Source: Emydura subglobosa
Taxonomy: Eukaryota; Chordata; Testudines; Chelidae
Assembly: GCA_007922225.1 (NCBI GenBank)
Contig: ML679966.1
Span: 53,797,870-53,861,869 of the forward strand
DNA length: 64,000 nucleotides
Direction of reading: 5' to 3'
The translations under genes were made by a program, and so were the position numbers. Shown here one piece after another: positions 13,571-25,252 of this stretch; within the stretch, counting starts at the first letter, position 1; every line of letters begins with the position of its first letter. Under the pieces are notes generated by a model. The model had not been told where the DNA came from. It saw only the letters and a list, made by a program, of their open reading frames with translations, and did not search any database.

Positions 13571-13989
13571 GCCACCAGCTGGGATGCAATGAAGTTTGAT
13601 GTGACTGGGTATTCCCTCTTGCCCACAGTAGAATCTCTCCTCAGTCTCTTAGTAGTTTGCCAGGCTTTGTGACTCGACTGCATGAAATTCACTTTGGAAA
13701 CAGTTTCTTTCCATTGCTCTTCCTTGTTTTGATCTACAAGGTGAAAAAGATCTCTACTTTTATCAGAAACCTGTTTGTTCTTGGTGAATTTAAATTCCTT
13801 ATATAATTTGGTTGCATCAGATGACTATTCAGAAATGAATTATTGACAGAACTCCCAAGGAATAGATGTCTTTGCAGCAGCCAGAGTTCTATCACAGAAA
13901 TCTTGATAGATGACACTGATGTTTTTTTGAAATATCTGACACCAAGTGTTTACCCACAACTCAGACTGGAACAGATCCCCACTTTGTTT

Positions 13990-14640
13990 TCTTAACACTG
14001 TGATTTCTGGAGGCCACTTGTAGTTGGAATTTGCTTATACATTGTAATCAACGCTGGTATCAGGCACTTTACTCCATTTGACCACCAGAACATGTTGTCT
14101 GATTGTAGAAAAGGCAAGGTCAGGAGAGTAAACTACAGTCAATTTGTTGCTGTGGAAAGTAGGCGGCTTCTTAGGATTGTATAGAAGCTGCAGATTGACC
14201 CTCAACATCCAGTTCTTTAGCCTTACTCCATACACATCATCAGAGTATCCTCAGTGAGAATGATGTGAGTTAGAATTACCACAGTATCCTAAAGGTCCTG
14301 AGAAAGTGGGTAAGACCTGAATTCACCAATTGGAAGATGGAGGTTTCTAGATGTTGCTAAGAGTAAGGTCCTTCACTTTTATAGCCTGTCATTTGATGAC
14401 ATCGTTTGGATCTAATGATGAGACTGGAATTGCTATTATACCTTCCCTGACATAGGATGCCATCCCTTAAATTGGAGATGAAACATTACAGCAAAGCCAG
14501 GAATTGATAGTTGGGTGTCAGTGATAGTGTTTCCTGAAGCAAGATGACGTGTGCTTCATGTTCTCCAGCAAACTGGAGGAGGATGTCCCTCTAACCTGCC
14601 GAGATTTCCTCATTGAGATGCAGCACCTTGAGAGCTAATC
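13990..14640 (-). pseudogene. LINE endonuclease (APE-like) fragment
   Basis: The minus strand contains an SNSHHSH-type stretch followed, after a stop, by GYSDDVYGVRLKNWM and later VVYSPDLAFS. This matches the GDFNxHHxxWG...SxPDL core of APE-type LINE endonucleases. The first part reads in pieces (TITDTQLSIPGFAV). It is frame-shifted and belongs to the same element as the RT at 11431-12111. Confidence 0.55.
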
Positions 14641-14880
14641 TAAGTGCTAGGGCTTGTGATGCTGGCCCTGAAAGGGACCGTATTGGAGGACAACTCCTCC
14701 GGCTTATATCTGTGTTTGGCTTTCACTTTTTATGGTGAGAACTTAAGCTCCAATTTTGCATGATCATACTGCTTTCTTTCTATATATGCATACCTGCCAT
14801 GACATATAGGTTCTTTGTCAGAATACACCATTTTCTGGTTTTAGGAGCAATAGATCTCGCTGAAAGCACTACCTTGACAA

Positions 14881-15313
14881 AGACCCTGGTGAAAGAGTTT
14901 AAAAGAAACAGAATTGTGTAAGTCTGCCAAAGAAGAATAGTTACTACATAAAGGGATGATATGTAAAGAGGTTAGTAGATGAGTGCTACTGTACTTTTCT
15001 AAGAGGCGGTATCATTAGTGTGGCAAGAAAATACAATTAACAGCTGTTTCACTGACATCAAATGCCAAGCAATCGAATCAAACTGCATCGGTACCGTAAG
15101 GTCTTTCTGTTATGAAGTTTTTATTTTTAGACTATACTGTTAGGCTCAAGTTATGAATTTTAGTGTAAAGACTTCCAAAGCAAATATATTTTGCTCTTGA
15201 AAAGTTACTGTGTATAAGGATCTTAGCTCCACCCAATATACTCTTTAGGGTTGCTTTTATATTCTTGTAAATGATTGTATTTCAGAGAAAAATAATGTTG
15301 TAATAAGGGATTC
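14881..15313. other. Intron, no gene recognised
   Basis: AT-rich sequence without recognisable features. Confidence 0.5.
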
Positions 15314-15434
15314 AGGGAGATTTTCAAAGCAACAAATTAGAGTTAGACATCTAACTCCCATAGGCTTTCTCACTGAAACATCAGTTGGAGTTAGGCACCT
15401 AACTCCCCTTTTTGCCTTTGAAAATTTCCCACTC
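15314..15434. repeat. Palindromic MITE with ggagattttcaaag ends
   Basis: The left end gggagattttcaaagc pairs with the right end ctttgaaaatttcccact. Inner arms agttagacatctaactccc and gttaggcacctaactcccc are also mutually inverted. This is a short foldback DNA element with no coding capacity. Confidence 0.6.
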
Positions 15435-15765
15435 AGTCCTTACTATGTGTAAAATGTGATTTTTGGGTACAGTGGTCTTTTTCTTTTAAAGGGCTAATCA
15501 AATTTCTGGACAGTGACCATAGTAATTATATTTGGTAGAAATGAACATAATGAAATAAAATATTACAAGATATATGTAACTTATTTTCTTTCTAATCCCT
15601 CCACCCTTCCCCCTCAACCTTTCTGCTTTGTATGGTGTTGGTTGTGAGGCTGATTTTAGTGGAAAGTGTCCAAAATTTTCTGTGCCTCTCAAGACTGCAG
15701 AATCCTTTTATAATGGAGAATTCAGGCTTTCTGGTGGGCTAACCAGTGAGACTGGCCTTCTGTGG
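15435..15765. other. Intron, no gene recognised
   Basis: No feature seen; an open frame from 15628 runs into the DNA-transposon relic that follows. Confidence 0.5.
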
Positions 15766-15942
15766 CCTTCTCCCGCCGACATAGCTACCGTCTCATGTAG
15801 ATCTGGAATTATTATGCTGACAGAAGATCTTTCTCCCTTTAGCATAAAGCATCTGCATTAGCAGTGCTACAGTGGCGCAGCTGCATCGGTACAGCTGTGG
15901 TGCTCTGGCACTTCGAGTGTAGACTAGCCCTTAGAGTTGGTG
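15766..15942. repeat. Non-autonomous DNA-transposon relic
   Basis: It contains cgccgacatagctaccgtct, then acagtggcgcagctgcatcg, and ends gagtgtagactagccctta. The same words (gacatagctac..., cacagctgta..., gtgtagac...gcc) occur in the better preserved copy at 52314-52571, so it belongs to the same or a related family. Confidence 0.5.
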
Positions 15943-18900
15943 GAATAATTGTCAAATGCAATGGTATACAGGGACACAAGCATAGAGAAATGTTACAATT
16001 TACCCTGAAGAATAAAGGTTAACCGGTCTCAGAGAAACCCAGCAGACCCATACAGAAATTTTAACCAGCTGTCACTGAGACACTTTCTTAACTGAACTGG
16101 GTAATAATAAACATTTTGCCTGATTTTTCAAATATACCGATCACCTTCAGTTCTTATTAATTAGAGCTGCAGGTGCTCAACTCCTTTGAAAATTGGCCAG
16201 TAGGGTTAGTTTTTTTTGTTTATTTCTTTGCTGCCTCATACTTTTTTTCTAAAGTAGGCTCCCCAGAAATGAGTGACTGCTGTGCAGCATTTGAGAATTT
16301 AAATAGCCATACTGGTCTGAGTTTTGATGAGATTAAACTAGAATCAAACCAAGTCTCACCTGATTTGCAGCATTTTTTTCAGTACAACAAGTAGTCTCCA
16401 ATTTCTAGTCAATTTCTTCTGTGCTTGCTAATGGAGTCACTTCTGTTAAATTTAATAACTGTAATCCAAGTAGTGTCCTAAAGAAATTTGAACTCATTAA
16501 GACTGCTACACTTTTCACTAGAACTGATTTTTAAAAAGGGGGCGGGGGGAGATCACAAATCTTTTATGTATATTCCCCACTCTTTGTCAAAATTATATTT
16601 GGGCAGAAATTTTATGACTAGCTGTACCCAGAACAATGCACATTTCTCATTTAACCCTAGAAATAATTTTAATTTTGATGAGTGAATTTATATCCTTCCC
16701 ACCTTTTTAAACTGTCAGATGAAAAAAGTCCCATTCTCAGCTAGTGTTAATCATCATAGCTTCACGGAAGTTAGTAGAGCTACCGGAAGTTACGTCAGAT
16801 GAAGGTCTAGACCTAAATATATTTATCTCTATAAAACAGATGTCTCTTTATCCCTCTACCAAGAAATCTGTACTCTCACTCCCTGCTTGTGGATTTCTAA
16901 TGACCCCCACGGTCATCCAGAAAGATTCTAATACTGCAGATAAATACATAAAGTTGATTTAGGCAAGAATTTAGTGCTAGCTTGAAGCAAATATTGCCCT
17001 AGTTAAGCAATATTTCTTTGAATTATTTTCTACGTATGTATAATTAAAAGTAGAAAGCCAACTTTCATATCAGTGGGTTGCTGGAATCAGTTGCATCCTA
17101 TAATTCTAAAGAAGGAATGGAGTGTAACCCCAAGAGCACATCAATACTAGCTGGCAGATGGCACACGGCTCTGTAACCTTACCACGCCTGACACATTGAC
17201 TACACCTAACACATTGCTTGTCATAGTATATTTCTGTGAAGAGTGCCATGTATAGTATGAAAATGAAAGCTGGTGACACACCAGTCAGTAATATCATTGC
17301 GTGATGTATGTAGAGATGGAGTGTAAAGAGTTATGTATGTGTGCTGGAAGTACATTCCTAAAATATGTTTTGAGGAACAGACTTGATAAACAGGTTTGTC
17401 CTAGAGTAGACAAAGGAATGTTGATTTGCCTGTTTCTCTCTAGCATCCCCATGCTCAATGTATATTGTAGACATAGGCAATGAGTAGTTCATTTCCATTA
17501 GTTATCAGGAAAATGAGGAAACAGCATACCAGAGGATACCCTACAGTCTGAACCCCAGAGGTTATCTTGAGTCTTGAGACAAAGACAATGAACTTTGGGG
17601 AATACGAGGAGAAGCAAAAGGGCATCCTTTTATCCGTCATTGAAGAAACACAGAAGTGAGAGAGCTTTTTGATTTGTGAAAGGTGGGATCCCCTATTATG
17701 TGGGTTGGTGACACTGAGAATTATCTTTAGATAAGAAACGTATCTTCGACAAGGATTGTAACCCTGTTGAGTTAAGTTTTAGTCACTAGAAAGCATGTTT
17801 ATATTTTTATTTTATTTGGAACCATTTTCTGTTTCTATTATTTCAGCTTAGTATCTCTTCTTTATTAATAAACTTACTCTTGTTTTATTATAAATTCATA
17901 TCAGTGCTGTTATATTAAAGTGAGATGTGCTTCCACAGCTGAGCCATCAGGCTGGTGTGTATTTTGTTTCTTTAGGGTCAGCAGACTGAGAATGTCTGCT
18001 AGTGTGCAGTGATAGGGACTAGAATACTGCAGAGGAATACTCTTCTTGGGTGTTCAAAAACTTGACCACCTAGAGTTACTTGCAAGGCAAAGAAAGCGCT
18101 GGCAGCATCATGAGGGGCTTGTTGGGTTGCCTGCAAACTGGAATGTCAAGGAACCGACACACAGTTTAGCAACAGCAAACCTTGCTGAGGCAGAAGGGTA
18201 ACAAGGTGACTTACAGTTCTGGACACCTCGAGCAAGCATCACATAGAGAACCTTGCTCTGGGGGTTGTTGTGTTCTGTAAGTTTGAATACAATACATCAA
18301 GTTGACAGCAGCCCGTGTATTGTTTAGAATAGTAAGAAGCTTTCAGAAAAGGCAATACATTTGCATATTTTGTTATTTCTTTCCTCTGAAGCATTAGGGA
18401 TGGCCGTGGCTGCAGATGGGACATTACACAGGGAGGGCCAGGACTCTGAGGTGATACAGAGCATTGTCTCTCAGTTGTTTGGCTGGCTGGTTCTTGCTCA
18501 CATGCTCTGGGTCTAACTGATTACAATATGTGGAGTCAGGAAAGAATTTTCCTCTAGATGATATGGGCAGCGGCCTTGGGGTATTTTTGCCTTCCTCTGA
18601 TTTGTGTGGGTACAGGTCACTTGCCAGTGTCAGATGGGTATATCTCATTTATTCATTTCCCTGCCATTATGGGAACCTTGGGCTCTGGTGCATCTCAGTC
18701 CCTCCTGTTCTCTGCCTATGGCACATAATAGTCTAACTTTATTAACACTCTATTTTTACAATGTTTTCATATCTCTGTCTGGCAGAATACTTGAGTTAAA
18801 TACAGTTACAGGAAGAGCAGTAATGGAAACAGAGAAACTGAGGGATAAATTCAGGAGAACTGGTGGGTTTTAAGCTGATATTTGAAATGAGATGCTAGAA

Positions 18901-19558
18901 TTGGTGAGGTAAAGAGATACATGATAGCTGTTCCAAAGAGCTACAGCTACAAAAGAGAAGTTTCTTGCATGCAGAGTGAATAGCCTGATAAAGGGCAGAG
19001 TGCAGGCCAGACAAGTGCAAGGAATCTGGAGCAAGAGATGAGGTGTTAAAGGAAATGTGTGGAGAGACTTAACTATAAGGATTGAAACATTGAACCAGAT
19101 CATAAAATGGGCAGCCAGTGAAGTTGTCTAAGGTTGTGGGTAAAGTGGTCAAATTTTGTACATGTGAAAAGCAAACCACAATATTCTGTACATGATGCTG
19201 AATTAATTGTTGGATTTTGAGGTGGTCATAGAGAGAGGAGATGCAATAGTCACAGAGAAGGGTACCTTATGTCAGTCAGTCATCAGAGGTGTTGATTGAT
19301 TAATAGTGTACAGGACTAAGTTCTGAGATGGTGATAGGCACACTTGCATATATAGGAAACAGGGAAAGTCAATCAATCTAAGATTACAGAGAGAGGAGGC
19401 CAGTGGAAGATCTGAGTCAAGAACAGCAGTAGATAAAAGAGACTGGTGTGATACAGATGTTCAAGAAAGAACTACTGTTTTTCAGGCATTTTTTTTGAAG
19501 GAGAGAGAGAAAAGGATTTACCTGAGCAAGACAGTGTGGATAGGAGGGAGTCCCTAAG
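15943..19558. other. Intron, no gene recognised
   Basis: About 16163-16195 (caggtgctcaactcctttga and following) looks like half of the MITE at 15314. Around 17866-17890 an attaataaacttactcttg stretch with following T-rich sequence resembles an LTR poly(A) region. The stretch 18840-19330 looks like an old dispersed repeat. None could be delimited. No coding or RNA gene seen. Confidence 0.4.
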
Positions 19559-19670
19559 GTCTGGTCTATGCTAGAAAAGGTTTGCTGGCATAGCTGTACT
19601 GGTGTAGCAATATTGGCTAGCCCTTCTAATGTAGACGCAGCTTATACCAGCAAAATAGTGCTTTAAAACT
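19559..19670. repeat. Short DNA-transposon relic
   Basis: Begins aggtctggtctatgctagaa and contains ggcatagctgtactggtgta and aatgtagacgcagcttatac. These words resemble the DNA elements at 15766 and 52314. Right end uncertain. Confidence 0.45.
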
Positions 19671-22049
19671 AGTTCTATGTTGTTACAACTGCAAAATCCT
19701 TACAGTAGGGATTTTGACTATATAGAAATGTCATAAAAAATCATACCTCTAATTGACTTTACTATACCGACAAAGTTTCTAGAGTATAGCTTGTTTTAAG
19801 CTTATGAAAGAGACATACAGTTGCCTATTTTTAATTTTAAAATGGTAGCTAAATGTAAAGATAGAGATCAGATGACTAAGGAAAGATGGGGTAAATATAA
19901 AAGTGGAAAATATGTGAACTTGTAGGTTCTGAGGTTGGAGGGGGAGCCTCTGCCAGGGAGGTTTTACTATTCTAGCTTTTAACTTAAACACGCTCTCTTT
20001 CTGTAAAGCAAGTAGCATATGATAGGAAATTTTTTATGATTTTGTAAAGTTGCTGTTTGTATTTGTTATGTATTGGCTTACTTTTTTTCCTTTTCTTTAA
20101 GGGCTTGAGTACATGTAATGTACATTTTACAGTTTTGGTTAAAAACACTTAAAATAGTTTGTATAATATAAACTATACGGTTAAAAATTCAGATAATGTT
20201 ATTTTAAAAAAACTAGGCAATAACAATAAGAAACCTGTATCACATACAGTTTCTTTTTAAAAAAAATGTAAATGCATTTAAGACTGTTTTCATTGTTGTT
20301 CCTGGTAAGGGTAAGTGGCAGCTGCAAAACCTATGGGTAGACTGCAGAGATTTTTCTTCTTAAGCCCTCCTTTCATGTTTAGCCAAGTGAAAGACACAGA
20401 GTGAAATGTAAACTCTGGCTCAGCAGTCTTCCGAGCTCTGTAGCCTGATGAACAACCTCTGAGAGTTTAGAGGGAAGGCAGCAATTGGGAAAGGTTATTA
20501 AAGGCAAAGGCCAAAAAGGCCTCCGCCGTGACTTGGCTTTCAGATCATCCAGTTGAGAGGAATGTGGAGATAGTGCCCTGGTGGGCCATTGATATATTGC
20601 ACTCAAAGGAATAGTGCTGTGCAATCAAAACCAATTGTTCTGACTTTATCCTTCAGATGTTACAGAAGGAAAAGGCATTTGCTTTATTACTCTTCCAAGT
20701 CATTTAACCATTTATCCTTAATCACTGGCTGTCTGAGTGAGAATAAGAACTTAGTTCATTGAACTTTGCTCTTTTGTGAAATTATTGAGTAGAATCCATT
20801 TTATCTAATGTGGGAAACCTCCTTTTGAGAAGCTTGACATACGAACTGGCCACTAAATCTTTGAGTTTCATTGAAAAGGAGCATCATACAAAAACATAGC
20901 CAGATGCTTAGAAGTTTGGTTGCAGGTTAGTTTGCATTAGCTTTCATGATACACTAGTATATTATTAATAGTTTCAATATTCTGAGGTATCAACTACATA
21001 ATGTTAAATTAATGAGTCAATTGCAATAACCAAGACATGATTTCAGCACAACCACTATTGGGGAATGGGGGGAAGAGGCAGGAGAGGAGTATTTGCCACT
21101 TGAATTTTAGAAAAAACTCTTCAGTGATTAGTAGTAGTGGGAAAACTAATACTTGGGTCAGACCACCTGCATGCAAAAATATACATGAAATTTAATATAG
21201 TAAATTAATTTATCATAGATTAACTTTTCTTTTTGCAGTTTTGATGTGTTCAGATTTCTTGAAAGATCTATTAAAGAATGCTTTTTTCCTGAGTTCCTAA
21301 ATATTGCATCTCAGTGCATTTATTGGGATGTATTTTGGACACGGCAGTGTGGTGATGATTTTTTGTTTTTGTGTTTCTGTTTAATTGTAATATGGTGGTT
21401 GTGATGATTTGGGGGAGTCTGTCCATGTACAATTTATGAATTCTGGTTGATGTTATGAAGTTCTTGTTATGGAATGCCTCTGTTAAATGACAATATTCCC
21501 TCTTTGCACAGTGTGCCAAGGGATAGCTCTCAAGGTGAGGTAATTTTACATTAACCATCCAAGGAATACTGACAAACTGATTGCCTATGTTAAGAGTTTC
21601 TCAGTAAGAGCGGGAAAACTGATGTAAAGAAATGGGAGGGAGCTGAGAACAAAAGCTAAATATGTACTTCCACCCTTCATGTTCACATACATAAGGTGAG
21701 AACAGGTTCAAAGCTCTAATAGACAGAAGCTATTCTGTGCTTCTAACTGGGTTTTGCAGTGTGCGTTTCTAAATTTTACTCAGCTTTGTTCTGAAATTCC
21801 TTAGGTATAGTAGTGGAAAACATATGTTACACATCTAATAGTTAATTTTGCAATAATGTGTTTTTGTATAAATAGTCTGATTTTTCATATTTCCTACATT
21901 TTTTGTCCTTGTGTATAATGTAAAATGTTATAATCTATAATTATTGTTGACTACTCTGTTTCAAGACAGTTCATTATGCTTCTTCAATGGATATTAGAAG
22001 TACATTTGTTAATCATTAAAAGTTGCAGGCTATGTCAGAAGAGAAGAGC
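19671..22049. other. Intron, no gene recognised
   Basis: Strongly AT-rich. No coding, RNA or repeat signature that I can support. Confidence 0.5.
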
Positions 22050-22213
22050 AGGAGTTGAGGTGACAGAAGTCTGATAGCGTTTGAAAAATCATACTTAAAG
22101 AGTAGTTATCATTGGTTCACTTTCAAACTAGGAGAATATATCTAGTGGGGTTCCACAGGGGTCTGTCCTTTTTCTAGTAGTAGTCAATATTTTAATTAAT
22201 AGAATCGAAAGTA
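22050..22213 (+). mobile_element. CR1 LINE fragment, left of the DIRS insertion
   Basis: Contains tctagtggggttccacaggg and gtctgtcctttttctagtag, the CR1 RT motif-B coding block (G-V-P-Q-G-S-V-L in intact copies), then a stretch like the F-N-I-xx-N block up to the start of the DIRS terminal repeat at about 22214. The 3' end of a CR1 in the same orientation resumes at 29984. The left limit is approximate. Confidence 0.6.
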
Positions 22214-22216
22214 TGC

Positions 22217-22260
22217 TTCTTCTTCGAGTGCTTGCTCATGTCCATTCCACTATAGGTGAA
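22217..22260 (+). repeat. DIRS-A left inverted terminal repeat
   Basis: tcttcgagtgcttgctcatg followed by tccattccactataggtg. Its reverse complement appears at 28133-28161 with about three mismatches. Inverted, non-identical terminal repeats of this kind are a defining trait of DIRS elements. Confidence 0.75.
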
Positions 22261-22575
22261 TGCATGCCTCCGTGCACAGTTCCCAGAACTTTTTTCCCCT
22301 TAGCAGATCCTGTAGGGCTGGCTCCGGTGCCCCCTGGAGCCCCGCAAACATGCTGCGGTATATGAGGCACTGCCGGCCCTACGCCCCCTCAGTTCCTTCT
22401 TTCTGCCAGTGATGGTTGCTGGAACTAGCCTTGCTCTCAGCAAGTACTATTCCCCTTCTTTGAACTTGTTTGTTATTTTAAGTAGTTTAGTTAGTTAAGT
22501 GTTGTTAAGTGTAGTTAAATAAGGCAAGTCCCTGCAAGGACTTAGAGCGGCCATGCCGTGCCCCTGTCGCCGGGA

Positions 22576-22716
22576 TTCAAGCCATGTGCCTCCTGCGGGA
22601 AGGCCTTTCTGCTCAGTGACCCCCACGACTGCTGCCTTAAGTGCTTGGGGGAGGCACACAGGAAAGAAAAGTGCAAGATCTGCAGGGCTTTTAAACTGAG
22701 GACTCAGAAGGACTGA
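22576..22716 (+). pseudogene. DIRS-A gag N-terminal Cys/His motif
   Basis: A 47-codon open stretch reading FKPCASCGKAFLLSDPHDCC and ending at a TGA. The spacing is C-x2-C, then H-x-C-C-x2-C-L-G-E-x-H, then K-C-x2-C, a compact zinc-finger-like arrangement at the front of gag. The equivalent is visible at 56337-56450 in DIRS-D. It has no start codon of its own nearby in a good context, and the rest of gag continues in other frames. Confidence 0.6.
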
Positions 22717-22740
22717 GAAATCTGGTTAAAAGCCCTGCTG

Positions 22741-25177
22741 ATGGAGGCAGCACTCCGCCAGGCATCTGAGCTGGCCCACTCCACCTTGGCACCGAGCATG
22801 ATCTCGGTGCAGAGTGCACCGCCAGCACGGGCCTCGACTCGGCACCACGCAACATCGCCGGCACCAGCCTCGACTCGGCACTGCGCAACATCGCCAGCAC
22901 CAAGGAGGAAGAAGGCGCACAAGGAGCGCGGACACTCCCCTGTACTGTGTAAGTATGGGCAGGGTCGAGCACGGAGATGCATCAGATGCAGCCCTGGTGC
23001 CTGCATCTCCAGTCAAGGAGTCTTCCCCAACTCCTGGGAGTGGGAGAGTTCCCCTGCCAATGCTGTCGACACCGGAGGCTTTTCAGGTGGCAAGAGCCTT
23101 GTTGGCTTTGCCTACACTATCTTGCCTCTGCCGAGGGAGAAGGAGCCAAGGTCATGGGGGAAACCCGCGTGGCGGTGGAGATCCCCGGTACGGGGAGGAA
23201 GATCTCCCACTGGATAGCCACCGGGAGGTAGAGCAGAGACTCTCCAGGTCAGTGTTGTCGAGCTGGCCTGCTTCAACTCAGGACGCGGAGTCTCTCTCAA
23301 GGCGCCGATGTCAATCCCCAGCACAGGAGACAGCGCAGACCAGGAGGCAGCACTGGTCGAGGTCTGCCAGGCGGCGCTCAGACAGCTCCCGTCCCAGTTC
23401 CCTGGCACCGAGGAATTCACCCATGCCCACATGGTGCAGAACCCGGTCGCTGTCGGAGGATCCGGCACCGAGGAGTGTGCCCACACCGAGGTGGTGCAGA
23501 ACCCGTCGCCATTGGAGGACCTGGCACCATGCAGTCCATGACGCGGAATCCGGTTGCCGGAGTCCAGCTCGGCACTGTGGAGCTCGGAGCGGTGCTGACC
23601 TCGGTCACCGAAAGGGTCTGCAGGGCCACATGGCAAGCAGTACCGGAAATCGTCGGTACCGAGATGACACTCCAGGATCTCTAGCTCTTCGGAGTGCACC
23701 TCCGTTCGTCTGCACCGTTCACGGTGACGGAGGCAGTCCTCGTCATCCTCCAGGTTGGAGGCATCGAGAGGGCGGTCCCCAGCACGGAAGGACGGCCGAG
23801 ACCGAGATGTGCACGGCACCACTGGTCCAGTGACTAGAGGTCTCCCAGGGGGACAGCTGTCGGGAGAGCCAATGCCTCCACAAAGCGTCAGGGCCTGTGG
23901 CGCAGTAAACCCTGGGTTGGCCCCAGGGTCAATGGCCGCAACAATGGCCTTATTGGGTCCCATGGGGTATCCAGATGGGGCTGAGGCCCCAATCCATCCT
24001 GTCATCGGGGGTGCAGTCCATGCCTCCAGCACAGGAGAGGGCCCATAGACACCACTCCTCGGACAGGGAGTCGAACCCCATGGAGGGACCCTCAACGGGT
24101 GCAACCCTTCGCCAGGAGGGAGCGCACCCGCAGGACGCACCTCAGCAGTCCTCTTCCTCTTCACCGGATGAGGCAGTCTCCCGGGACCACTTGGCGCCAC
24201 TGGAGGATTTCAGGGCGCACCAGGAGCTACTCAGGAGGGTGGCCTCCAACTTTAGGCTGGAGGTGGAAGAGTTAGAAGAGGCCAAAGATAGCCTCTTTAG
24301 CATGCTGGCGGCGGCTGCCCCAGCGAGAGTGGCCCTTCCTGTCCACAAAAGAGTCTTTAAAATTGTAAAGGTCCTGTGGCAAACCCCTTCCTCGGTCGCC
24401 CCTACATCAAAGGTGGCAGAAAGGAAGTATTATGTCCCGACCGAATGGTTTGAGTATCTGTTCACTCACCCTGCCCCAGGAATCCTTGTGGTAGATGCAG
24501 CTAACCAATGTGACAGGCAAGGTCAGCCAGGGTCCACTCAAAAGAACAAAGACAACAAAAAGCTGGATTTGTTTGGAAGAAAGGTTTACTGCACGGCAAG
24601 CCTGCAGTTCAGGTTTGCCAACCATCAGGCCCTCCTGGGTAGATATAATTTCAACTTGTGGGACTCCCACAGACGTTTCACTGAGGTCCTGCCCCAGGAC
24701 CAGGCTGCGGACTTTAACACCATCATGGAGGAAGGAGCCATGGTAGCTAGGGCAGTGCTCCAGATTTCCTGGGATGCTGCTGACTCGGCAGGCAGGGCCA
24801 TAGCCTCCGCCATCTGCATGAGAAGGTGCTCGTGGCTGCAATCCTTGGACTTGTCCGAAGAGGTGCAGCAATCGATTCAGGACCTCCCCTTTGATGGGTC
24901 AGCCGTATTCTCCGACCAGACCAATGCGAAGCTGCATGGTCTGGAGGATTCCAGGGCCATGCTTTGCTCCCTGGGTCTGTACACGCCCCAGGCTTCCAGG
25001 CGTCAGTCACGGCTCCCGGCACAGCAGCAGCCAAGGCCTCTGCCCAGGCTTTTTCAACCCTATAGGAATAGGGACAGGAATAGGGGGTTTAGAAGGAGAA
25101 ATCAGCCCCCCAGCTTGACCTCAGCCCCCAAGCAGGGGCCTCCCAGGGGGTTGGGCAACCGGAGGAGACAGTTTTGA
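22741..25177 (+). pseudogene. DIRS-A gag
   Basis: Gag is spread over at least two frames. The first part (to 23833) is Arg/Ser/Pro-rich and built on a repeated GGCACC-type DNA motif. The second, an intact 400-codon stretch from 23975 to 25177, holds the conserved capsid-like part: EEAKDSLFSMLAAAAPARVA, an RKYYVPTEWFEYLF block, LLGRYNFNLWDSHRRF, NTIMEEGAMVARAVLQ, then LDLSEEVQQSIQDLPFDGSA and a basic tail (RNRDRNRGFRRRNQ). This matches the gag type I know from vertebrate DIRS elements. The frame change between 23833 and 23975 breaks it. Confidence 0.75.
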
Positions 25178-25252
25178 TGGTGCGCCTGAGGGTGGCGCTC
25201 TCCTGAATCCGCCTTGCCCCTTCCTAAACAGGTTAAGGCCCTTCTATCCTGA

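Larger units (their letters stand above)
11141..14880 (-). mobile_element. APE-type LINE (not CR1), minus strand, split by a solo LTR
   Basis: Read on the minus strand, the endonuclease part (about 14640-13990) precedes the RT part (12111-11431), the normal order of an APE-type non-LTR retrotransposon. The RT motifs QAGFRRGGCTQDQV, DLMAAYDTVWH and GLPQGSVLAPLLFN are clear and unlike CR1. The two halves are separated by an LTR inserted at 12469-13570. Stops and frameshifts throughout mark it as inactive. The outer limits are approximate. Clade (RTE-, Jockey- or CR1-group relative) is not resolved. Confidence 0.65.

Noticed and set aside
17651..18240. LTR with a poly(A) signal (attaataaactta near 17866)
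   Set aside because: No terminal dinucleotides or duplication could be fixed; the signal alone is too common in AT-rich sequence.
22814..23833. Long open frame (339 codons) and overlapping antisense frame (362 codons, 24200-23112) as possible new genes
   Set aside because: They lie in the GC-rich variable gag part of DIRS-A. Long frames on both strands are a product of base composition, and the conserved gag part continues in a neighbouring frame.
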